The notes below the pieces were generated by a model that had not been told where the DNA came from, ran no database searches, and worked only from the letters and a program-made list of their open reading frames with translations. This document shows, piece by piece, positions 56,601-64,000 of a stretch of 64,000 nt of DNA. Every line of letters begins with the position of its first letter. Positions within the stretch are counted from its first letter, which is position 1. The translations under genes and the position numbers were made by a program. This stretch comes from Notospermus geniculatus. Its lineage: Eukaryota > Nemertea > Pilidiophora > Heteronemertea > Lineidae. The stretch spans positions 60,599-124,598 of the forward strand of contig NMRB01000295.1 of the NCBI GenBank assembly GCA_002633025.1, in the 5' to 3' direction.

Positions 56601-59600
56601 TTGATAGACGTTTGGAAATCGTAGAATGCCATAACTTTGTGGCAGAATTATTTTGACCTGTAATCGGAAGTGCATGTAAATCGCAAATATTATAGTCGTG
56701 TTTCAAGTCGTAACGACTGGGCTTACGACTTCAACGACTTCGATATTCATTATTTATCCGCACTTCCCATTGATAAGGCCAAATTTTTCTGCCTTCAATT
56801 TATGATGTTTGACGAAATGAAAACGTCTATGAAATCGTTTTTATCAAGGATGTCCACAGCGCACTGCAGTTCATTCTCGTAGTTGAAGTCGGAGTCGAAG
56901 TCGGAAAGGTGCGCAACCTCGCTAATAACCTCACCTGTACAGGTCCGTCCGTCTCCAGTGAAGCCCTTTTTACAGGAACAAGTGTAGGCCGATACGGTGT
57001 CAATACAGTTAGCATTCTTGTGACAAGTATGGGTTCCCAATGCACACTCATTTTTTCCTGGAAATTGGCAAAAAGTACTTAAGTGCAGTTTTCTGGTGAA
57101 ATTTGTGCTCCTATCGACTGAATATACTGATATCAGTACCTGACTCATATGTGAGAGATATTCTTCAGGCCTGGAATTGGTTTCGATCATTCTTAACAAT
57201 GCGTATGATTTAAGCGCTGCGGGCAAGCATTCCTGCTGAATTACCGGACGGACTGTGGACTTTTGCATTAGCTCATGCCTACGATTCCTTGGCGCTGCTG
57301 CTACCAGCGCTTAAAGCAGGCATATGTCAGGTCTAATATCACCATCGTCTGGTACTTACCAAAGGCAAAATAAGGTTTGATTTAAATCAACTCGATGACT
57401 GGCAAAGAGATAGTAGGGGATCTGAATCGGATCATGAAGACATCCTTCGCGGAAAATTATTCGCCTTATTGTGGGAATGTGAAAATCACTTTACAACTGG
57501 CTTATCACCAACATAGTGTTTCCACACTCCCGGCCAAATAAAGCACACCTGATGTATCTACATGTATAGTGCAGCTTGTTGGCAGAAAAATGCCACTCGT
57601 GCATCGTACCTGTATCGGTTACTGTAAATCCAAGATCATTCGAAAACAGGAACTTAAATAACACAAAAAAATCATCCTCTAATAGAGGATGTCATGTCTG
57701 TGCATTAATTACTTCCTCTGAATTATGCGAAAATGTCATTGAAGCGAATCGTAACTGAAAAAGCTACAAAACTAGGAAGGTTACAGTTAACCGATATGGC
57801 AACAGTGAGAGTGACTCTACTTGGGCATTTTGGCAACTACGTTAGGCACAGGCGTAAAAGCATATTTTAGATGAAAAAGCGAACATGGCAAGTCTACATT
57901 TGAAATTTCATTGCTATAGTACATTCTCAGGGACGCCAGTAATTCCAGCAAAGACGGGGTGACCCAACCCAGAAAACCAGTCATACCACATACATGTGAA
58001 AAGGATAGAAAGAGAGATATGGGATGGAATGATGTGGGTTGGTGGAAGAAAAATCACTGGACTGACAACATAAGCAATTGAAAAGGTGTGGACGGAAGTG
58101 ACTGCTGAAGTGATAACAAAAACAGTAAGATAGAATAGGGAAAGTACAATGTAATTCACAAGACACCGCATGATTCAATGCATAAGCAGAGCGTTTTAGG
58201 CCTATATGTTGCAATCCCTTTTCTCAGAACTCTAAAACTAGGAGATGTGTTGCTTCTGCACTGGAGTGGACGGGTTTCCGTTCCCCCGTCAAAAAATGTA
58301 CGATTAGAAACAAGGTTGGCCTGCACTAAGAAATATATTTAGAATAAAAAGGGGGAAAGTACACAGAACATGGAATCACCGTCATACGTGTGAGCAATAA
58401 ATAAATTACAAAAGGCACAACTACCAAATAACAAAACTCGTAAAAACTCGTAAAAATGACTTCAAAAAGAGTTAAAAGGTCCTAGATTATCACAAAACAG
58501 CCTGCTTACCAATACAAGTCTTTCCGTCTCCCGTGAAGCCGGGTTTACAAGCACACGTAAACGACCCGTCGGTGTTGGTGCAGATGGCATTTACCTTGTC
58601 ACAGTTGTCCGTCCGCAACTGGCACTCATTGATATCTGGAAATGACAAGAAAAAATGATTGTCAACATAACCAGTTATTTAAGGCGGGGGGCTACCTATG
58701 CCGACTTTATTGACGCTCTTTGAAAACAAGCGTCCTGACATATTCATGACAAAAAATAACTAATTGATTTCAACGAAATGTTTTAGCTAACCGTTATGCT
58801 CCCGTTCTGCGAAAGAATTGTTTATTTTGACAAATTACGATGGAGTTAATTAATTTATAACAAATTGTCAAAATTTGAGTTTTCAAACAATTTTGCAGAC
58901 TGAATGTGAATGACTGGTCGTTTGACCAGCGCACAAAGGAAAGTTCCGTGCATTGCCACTAGGGAATGAGCTCAGCTATAGGTAGCCCCCCGCCTTAAGT
59001 CTAGTTTATCCACATTGGTGCATTCGGGCCACGGTGTAAGTATGATGGGGGAAATCTCACCCGTGCAGGTCTTGCCGTCTCCATTGTAACCAGTCTTACA
59101 GGAACACGAGTAGGATCCTAGTGTGTTGCCACATATACCATTCTTCTGGTCGCAGTTGTTCGTCGTTGTCGACGCACATTCGTTGATGTCTGAAAAAATG
59201 CGATCGTATCAGAAAGACACTAACGCATGTCTGGAGGAGTATCAGAAAGGATGCCGATTGCTGCTAGACAGCAACTGATGGATTGATCTATAATCTGGGG
59301 AAGACTACCAGAGCGGTCGAGTCATTCGAACTTTGAAGCCGGGCATATGACGTATAGTGATGGATTTTTCTGGATTTTCTTGTGAAAGGGAAATGCGATT
59401 GTAATCTCACCAGTGCATGTTCGTCCATTTCCAGTAAAACCTGTCTTGCAAACACACTGATATCCGCCTTGGTTGTTGAAGCAGACAGCATTTGTCTTGT
59501 CGCAAGTGTGTGTAGTGGGCGAGGCGCATTCGTCGATGTCTGAAAGCCAAAGAAATGAGATTGCATACCAGATACAATATAGAATTGGCAGGCCCTGGAT

Positions 59601-62600
59601 GCATCATGCCTGGGAATGGCTTGCTGTCGAAACGTGCACTCGATGCAGGGTGGTTTCCTTGCCTTGAACCTGCGCCAAAATCTGATTGGCCAAGCTGTAG
59701 ATGGCAGGACCGGATTGCCAATATTCACCAACTTAGTATTTTCGCTTTTACTTTATTACACAATCCTTGCAAGCGAGTTTCTTGAAAATCAATGAACCAG
59801 CATCAAAGCACCCACCTTTACAAGTCTTGCCATCACCAGTAAAACCAGTCTTACACGCACATGTGAACGCTCCAATAGTATTGGTACATATACCATTTTT
59901 TGGGTCGCAATTGTGGGTGCCCAATTTGCATTCGTCCACATCTGTAAAATCATGAAGAATATCAGGAAACATCGAAGGACAACAGTTTTCATTAGGGCGG
60001 CCAAGTTGCGCAGATTTCATTTGTCAATTTGACCACCTCATTGATAATTTGGCTTTTAAAAGATCATCGACGGCACATGTACCATGTGCTTAGCAACCTT
60101 CAGAAGAAGTAGAATCAAGTCTGCACTTTTATCTCATTTTCCAATACCGATGGTTACAGTGGGACGAGTGCAGTTAGTATCACGACGAATGGTAAACATA
60201 TTTCTTGAATTCAACGCCGTCTATACCGTATTTTCACACCTAAGATTCGTAAGAAGTCACTCAGCAATATTCAGGCTCTGCCCACTCGTATTTACTATGC
60301 AGGGAACATTGTGCTAAGCCGACCAATGGCGTGTAAATGTTTTGACATGTCAATGGGATCCTAGCTACGATAGAGGGCAGCACAACCAAACCCGGTCCTA
60401 TACAATGGACGCATTCTGTGTGGAAATTGATCAGGACCGGGATGTCAGTTTCATTTCAATAGTTTTAACCACTAGTGACACCTATTGAGGCAGTGAGCTA
60501 GGGTCCCCATTGACCGAACTGCCTCACGTCCTGCTTGCCTGCTATCAGTTTCACTTTACTAACAGTTTCTTTTTGTTAAGCCTATGTCATTCTATGCATT
60601 GTATGAATCACCCATGACTACCAATCGGTTGGAAATAGTCTTTGACATTGGTGACCATCGCAGTAGGCGTTGATGCTTCATGTTACTTGATGAACTAGTC
60701 TTAGGTGTGAAACAACGGTCTATTTTTGGTTGTTGTAGGTTGATACAAAAGAGTTTGCTCCATGTGTTAACGCAGGAGCAATTTGAGAAAAGAGCTGTGA
60801 GAATAGTGCATCACTACCACTACGAAGCATATTGTTAGAGCAGTTATGCCACAATCAAATCATCCTGTCTTAGTGGATTTTGTCAACGGTATCTGCAAAT
60901 TGCAAAACGCTCAGTTGTGAAAAAATGTATACAATGTGCAAATAACAAATCAAGTAGATAGATCTGTTGAGATCTCGGATGCCAAAACTTTCGTTTTGTT
61001 TTTCAATACAATACCTGAGCACGATTTCCCGTCACCCTTGTAGCCAATTTTACACGAACACTTGTAACTACCAGGTGTGTTCGTGCAGATACCATTTGTC
61101 TTGTCGCAGTTATTAATATTGGAAACTGCACATTCGTCGATGTCTTCGCACGTCTGTCCACTTCCGGTGAATCCAGGCGTACAAGAACACGTAAAGGAGG
61201 TCGGCGTGTCCGTACAGATTGCATTTTTGTCACAATCGTGTCTGTTCGTCGCACACTCGTCTACTGCACCTGTGGAGATCCGCATGCTTGAGAGTGAATA
61301 CATGTACCTAGGCCTACTAGTAGCAAAATAAACAACCCGACGACAGCATCTGCATGATACTTGCTGGAGCTGTGTTGCGATGTCGATGATGGTGTGAGGG
61401 AATGTAACCGATTTTGATATGGGTCTCCTCTCAACGCGCTGATTTCCATGACTGACTACACATCAACCCCTAGTGTATTGGTGAGCTGGCCTTCTGACTT
61501 TCTCACCACTAAAATCAACACACTTTTAGCATTGTTTAGTTTTGTCACCGATTTTTCGACCATTTCCTCGGTCGCAATCTGCTGACTATTGATGCATATT
61601 CAAATCATTTGGGGTCAAAGTGTGTCCCGAATAAAGAAACTTGAATTATTTCATCGGCTTGGAATTTTTTTACGTTTTGTTTGGAGAAATTTTCGAGGTT
61701 ATTTCTGAGGAAGCCTTCTGATTGGTCATATTCAATCACATGATCTCAGCGGCACACTATGCTTTAGTAAAAAATGGCCGCCATTATTTTTATCACTTGA
61801 GAAGTTCGACGCGGTGTGATACCATTACTAACCTTCATCAGGAAAGGACCCTACTTCAACGATACCCATTCTTTTACGTGGAGCAACAGTCTCCATGCCT
61901 TATTGCTAGCTTAGATTATTCAAATACATGTACATTTGTACTAGATTCGAACAGTCTTGTTCAGCTGCCATGATTGGTGTGTACACTCGCGACCACTGTG
62001 GTATACGGTGCTTTGTTTTTCCGTAGTGCATATACCAGCCACATTTCATCCACCTCAAAGGGAATTCAATTCGCCCCATTAATGGCATTACACCAGCGAA
62101 CCATTTAATTGTGGTTAGGCTTGTCAAACTTTATTCAGCCTTCTTTGTCTCGAATCCTTTAGCAGTTTCACGTATCGTATCAAAATCAGATCATTTGCTT
62201 GTATGTAAGCTGTAGAATTCTGAACAGCACAGATATTATCAATCAACTTTACTAATTACCAAAGAGATTGTACACAAAGTCAGCCCTCGTGTAATGTCGT
62301 GATTGGAATACCTTACCTACGCAAGTCTTCCCGTCACCGGTGAATCCCGGTTTACAAGCGCACTTATAACTTCCTTTCGTGTTTGTACAGATACCATTTA
62401 CTTGGTCACAAGGTTTTAACAAACATTCGTCTACATCTGAAAGAATCCGGGGTAGAGAAAGAGGAAAATGTTTTCAGATGAAAACACGACACTGTCAGTA
62501 GCTGTGTCTGTCAGCATTCTCTGTCCTGGATTGGAAGGAAGAAGCTTTGCATCGCTTGCATGCTCATGAACAAAGATGGAAAAAATATTCACCATGTGAA

Positions 62601-63284
62601 AAAGTAGAAGACCGATATCTCGTAGGTACACTCTGAAATATTCCACCGAAAGCTGCTGGCAAACTTGACCAGTGAAGGCGAGAAGGCAAAAGGATCAAAG
62701 GGAATGTTTGGCTACATGCTATACCTTATCCTGCAGATGACAGAAAGGAATGTGAGCTGTCTGGAATGAGGTTCACTACGAGGGCGTCTGTGGTTTTGGG
62801 ACAGAAAGATTCCGGCATAGCGCAGTGGAATGGACAAGGATATTCTTGTGGTGTTTCGCAGGCTGTGTTTGGGATATCATAATATAGGAAATGGAATATA
62901 AAAGATAATGGAACAACTCCGAGATGAGTGTTGCTGGGAGAATGGGAGTACGCACGAGGGGATTCGTAGTTGTTGGTAATTGGTGTATTAAGAAAGGAAC
63001 ACTACAGGGCCTACTGCTCATAAAATAACCATGTCATAACACAATAAGTTGCCAATCAAGGATGGAACGAGCGTGTTGGATGTGTATCAGGAGATAAACA
63101 AAAGTCCAAACCAGGGTCAAACGGGAAGGAGAGATTGAGCGAATAGGTCTCTAACCTTCACATTTTGTTCCTATCTCTGTATACCCCGGCTGACAGACGC
63201 ACTCGGGTGGATTCGGAGGCGAATCCTGACAAAAAGCGTTTTTGTCGCAGATTAGATTGATCGCCTTACATTTGTCCGTTCCCG
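44281..63284 (-). CDS. Single-pass membrane protein: EGF x22, TSP1, Ser/Thr-rich stalk, LDLa, TM (5' end outside window)
   Basis: I reconstructed 25 exons with consistent phase 1-1 borders, giving about 2,060 residues inside the window. In order: EGF exons from 63284 to 52105, TSP1 (51487-51663), a 2.7-kb Ser/Thr-rich exon (48061-50775), LDLa (47282-47431) and a transmembrane/cytoplasmic exon. That exon exists in two copies (45941-46281 and 44281-44621). A long EGF rod on a glycosylated stalk is typical of adhesion or scavenger-type receptors; no named orthologue is recognisable. The first visible exon has an intact acceptor, so more exons lie beyond the right-hand part of the window. An alternative last exon is at 47051-47133. 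Confidence 0.8.
45406..45488 (-). CDS. Alternative hydrophobic terminal exon, copy 2
   Basis: Same exon as 47051-47133: phase-1 acceptor CTTTCAG, 26 codons of hydrophobic sequence, TAG stop. Confidence 0.5.
45637..45700 (-). CDS. LDLa exon, copy 2, truncated by the gap
   Basis: The 3' part ([20 protein letters not shown]) and donor GTAAGT are identical to the intact exon at 47282. The rest would lie in the N run 45701-45858. Confidence 0.8.
45701..45858. other. Assembly gap (158 N) inside a duplicated block
   Basis: It joins the LDLa exon of one copy directly to the 3' flank of the other; the sequence after the gap equals 44199 onward at a 1,660-base offset. Confidence 0.95.
45941..46281 (-). 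CDS. Transmembrane and cytoplasmic-tail exon, copy 1
   Basis: It continues LDLa in phase 1 to give a ~24-residue hydrophobic helix, a basic stop-transfer ([10 protein letters not shown]) and a tail of about 85 residues rich in Ser and Pro ([22 protein letters not shown]). The tail has no enzymatic domain. It has possible phosphorylation and dileucine-like sorting sites (PLLP). This is the copy next to the intact LDLa exon. Confidence 0.85.
47051..47133 (-). CDS. Alternative terminal exon: hydrophobic C-terminus without cytoplasmic tail
   Basis: Between LDLa and the tail exon lies acceptor CTTTCAG, then a phase-1 frame [18 protein letters not shown] followed by LIMAALVIT and a TAG stop. An AATAAA signal follows the stop at 47038-47043 (complement), within eight bases. 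Splicing LDLa to this exon would end the protein in an uncharged hydrophobic segment, as in GPI-anchor signals or a tail-less membrane form. The upstream DDEGDNISK offers small residues for a GPI site. Both copies of the duplicated block keep the exon intact. Confidence 0.55.
47282..47431 (-). CDS. LDLa domain exon of the membrane protein
   Basis: It encodes [17 protein letters not shown] and [19 protein letters not shown], with six Cys and the DGxxDCxxGxDExxC calcium cage of LDL-receptor class A modules. The acceptor is preceded by a T-rich tract (TTTTTTCCTCCTACAG) and the donor is GTAAGT. It sits between the stalk and the membrane segment. Confidence 0.92.
48061..50775 (-). CDS. Giant Ser/Thr-rich (mucin-like) stalk exon
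   Basis: A single 2,715-base exon, phase 1 at both ends (TATCTTCTAG acceptor, GAG/GTACTG donor), encodes about 905 residues dominated by Ser, Thr, Pro and Ala with almost no Cys. The C-terminal part has five repeats of about 78 residues containing [36 protein letters not shown] and ESVIDSPSS. The N-terminal part has a different repeat around VITGTSTPT and [10 protein letters not shown]. This composition is typical of O-glycosylated stalks that hold a receptor head away from the membrane. Antisense open frames are shadows of the repeat. Confidence 0.9.
50919..51162. mobile_element. Harbinger-type MITE (TAA duplication) in an intron
   Basis: The ends AGGGCTCCGCA and near-complement TGCGGAGCCCT are flanked by TAA. 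Inner hairpins repeat CAGTGATGTGGTGGAAAACA and AGTCGC words. It lies in the intron between TSP1 and the stalk exon, about 140 bases from the stalk acceptor. Confidence 0.7.
51487..51663 (-). CDS. Thrombospondin type-1 repeat exon
   Basis: It encodes [31 protein letters not shown], and [19 protein letters not shown]. The WxxWxxW layer, CSVSCG and six Cys are diagnostic of TSP1. The Trp residues are candidates for C-mannosylation and CSVSCG for O-fucosylation (C-x-x-S/T-C-G). Phase 1-1 borders match its neighbours. Confidence 0.93.
52105..53411 (-). CDS. Membrane protein EGF block 3 (four EGF exons before TSP1)
   Basis: Exons in order: 53280-53411 ([17 protein letters not shown]), 53025-53150 ([19 protein letters not shown] type, the same subtype as the separate EGF array), 52398-52523 ([17 protein letters not shown]), 52105-52239 ([17 protein letters not shown]). 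Lengths are 132, 126, 126 and 135 bases, all multiples of three with phase 1 borders. The first pair repeats the order of 59061-59189 and 58510-58635 and shares intron sequence with it, pointing to internal duplication. Confidence 0.9.
53515..57057 (-). CDS. Membrane protein EGF block 2 (ten EGF exons, APGGGNDC type)
   Basis: Exons in order: 56935-57057 ([17 protein letters not shown]), 56259-56387, 55687-55812, 55323-55451, 55077-55205, 54836-54964, 54555-54683, 54283-54408, 53879-54007, 53515-53643. Seven carry ECxPGGGNDCxxTNG and [16 protein letters not shown]. Two (55687 and 54283) are the non-calcium type [20 protein letters not shown] and have identical proteins. The pair 55323+55687 duplicates 53879+54283 with introns, next to an N at 55896, so the true number may be two fewer. 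Confidence 0.88.
54113..54173. repeat. Perfect 61-base palindrome in an EGF intron
   Basis: Two 30-base arms (ACTGCTTTGTGCTCAGCAAT.. and exact complement) are separated by one base. The homologous intron at 55,557-55,590 has only one arm and then continues AAGGCACCTGAG. The 32-base inverted insertion is therefore specific to one copy. Confidence 0.85.
56513..56926. mobile_element. 414-base foldback element beside a splice donor
   Basis: Arms of about 100 bases at each end match as complements (GAGGTTGCGCACTTTTCCGA; GACATCCTTAATAAAAACGA). Weaker pairing continues through the interior. The right end stops about eight bases from the donor of the EGF exon at 56935-57057. Confidence 0.75.
57058..58509. 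other. Large intron of the membrane-protein gene
   Basis: No EGF-like sequence was found on either strand. It contains a short hairpin CATCCTCTAATAGAGGATG at about 57,672. Flanking sequence at 58,440-58,505 resembles that next to the exon at 53025. Confidence 0.6.
58510..63284 (-). CDS. Membrane protein EGF block 1 (eight EGF domains in seven exons)
   Basis: Exons in order: 63156-63284 ([17 protein letters not shown], the most diverged), 62317-62436 ([16 protein letters not shown]), 61015-61269, 59816-59941, 59411-59539, 59061-59189, 58510-58635. Exon 61015-61269 is unusual in carrying two complete EGF domains ([17 protein letters not shown], then [18 protein letters not shown]) without an intron. 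Its acceptor could alternatively lie six bases inward (61263), removing GA. All other exons carry one domain. The acceptor of the first exon shows that the gene continues to the right. Confidence 0.88.
58683..58994. mobile_element. TTAA-flanked MITE in an intron
   Basis: The ends GGCGGGGGGCTACCTAT and complement (17 bases perfect) are flanked by TTAA on both sides (58679-58682, 58995-58998). This is a piggyBac-type duplication; the element has no protein. Confidence 0.8.
59942..61014. other. Intron with a dispersed 134-base repeat
   Basis: No exon is visible. 60362-60495 is the second copy of the repeat at 23807-23941, here bounded by CCTAGCT / AGCTAGG. Confidence 0.6.
60362..60495. repeat. 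134-base dispersed repeat, copy 2
   Basis: TAGCTACGATAGAGGGCAGC to CACCTATTGAGGCAGTG, in the same relative orientation as the copy 36 kb away. Confidence 0.7.
61270..62316. other. Intron of the membrane-protein gene
   Basis: I see no EGF or other domain on either strand and no clear transposon. Confidence 0.5.
62437..63155. other. Intron of the membrane-protein gene
   Basis: No coding or repeat feature could be supported. Confidence 0.5.
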
Positions 63285-64000
63285 CTGAAAAAAAGCAATG
63301 TACTATGATGTTTCCGTTGATGTTTTTCCTAAATGTCCTGTAAAAGCAAAGCACCAGCACTTTTTCTGGAATTAAGCAGTGTTGATAAGCTAGAAACTGC
63401 AGTCTGTTGTTTCCTTTTATCGCTGGAAAAAAATCGCGTTGTGTTTTACTGCTCGACTGTGGTTTACCAGTGAATGAATGCACGACGTTTGGTATACATG
63501 TCAGTGCCCAATGACCAAATGGTCAATGAACAAGACAGGATATAAACGATATGCCTATTTGACAACAAAACCTCAGATTCGATCTGGATTTCAAACTGAT
63601 GCATGGGGCTGAAGATGATAAAACGAAGAAGCATCATAATGACGGACAAATGATCGTGACTCTCGAGTCTTGAATGAATTTCTATGAGCTAAACATGCAG
63701 GGACACACGTCAAACACCAACGAACGGGACTTCTGTTTTGATCAACGATGAAGACAGGGACAGGCATCCGAAAGACGACAAAATGTCAAGTCACGGTCAT
63801 TTAGAAGTAGGGAAGAAGCTATCAACGAGACGATAAACATTAACTAGGTGGGGTAGTGTAGTACAACCATCTACAAACAGATGAAGGCAAAGGAGGACAA
63901 CATCAAAGTACAAAGGAATAACAGGGTGCATCCGTGAATGCTGACACAACATCGAAAGAACGACACCAAGTGCAACATGCTGACGAAACAGAGATGGTGA
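63285..64000. other. Right edge: upstream intron of the membrane-protein gene
   Basis: No further exon is recognisable. The polypyrimidine tract and AG of the exon at 63156-63284 lie at 63285-63300 (complement). Confidence 0.5.

Overview
This is animal nuclear DNA. Coding sequence lies in short, mostly minus-strand exons with GT/AG introns of about 100-500 bases. Spacer DNA is full of small inverted-repeat transposons, ACATGT runs and TAGGCCTA-type words, and N runs plus single Ns mark assembly joins. The domain repertoire (long EGF arrays, TSP1, LDLa, PAN/Apple, Ser/Thr-rich stalk) and base texture suggest a marine invertebrate deuterostome (echinoderm, hemichordate or amphioxus). I cannot choose between these from sequence alone.

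Layout. (1) 1-838: the 5' end of an LTR retrotransposon, probably BEL/Pao-like, on the minus strand and running off the left edge. (2) 839-19,380: essentially gene-free and crowded with MITEs and foldback elements, many with readable target-site duplications (TA, TAA/TTA, TTAA). One possible plus-strand first exon lies at 3633-4105. (3) 19,383-29,546: a small family of secreted proteins on the minus strand. There are two complete three-exon paralogues (signal peptide, unknown domain, C-terminal PAN/Apple-like domain) and a third, orphan copy of the PAN exon at 29.3-29.5 kb. (4) 30,360-42,669: 43 consecutive EGF exons (minus strand), each exactly 126 bases and phase 1-1, in an ordered pattern of three subtypes. 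Neither a first exon nor a certain last exon is visible. (5) 44,281-63,284: the 3' part of a large minus-strand gene for a single-pass membrane protein. Its order is 22 EGF domains, TSP1, a ~905-residue Ser/Thr-rich stalk, LDLa, then a transmembrane segment with an ~85-residue tail. A second terminal exon offers a membrane segment without a tail.

How it fits together. All EGF, TSP1, LDLa and PAN exons I could phase are phase 1 at their inner borders, so the locus is a ready substrate for exon duplication and shuffling. The EGF array of region 4 shares subtypes with the membrane-protein gene, and its missing ends could be explained by scaffold misordering, by splicing from the upstream gene, or by use of the orphan PAN exon as a last exon. 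Three near-identical duplications (37.99-40.55 kb, 44.2-47.4 kb, 53.86-55.9 kb) each abut an N, so they may be uncollapsed haplotypes rather than real tandem copies.
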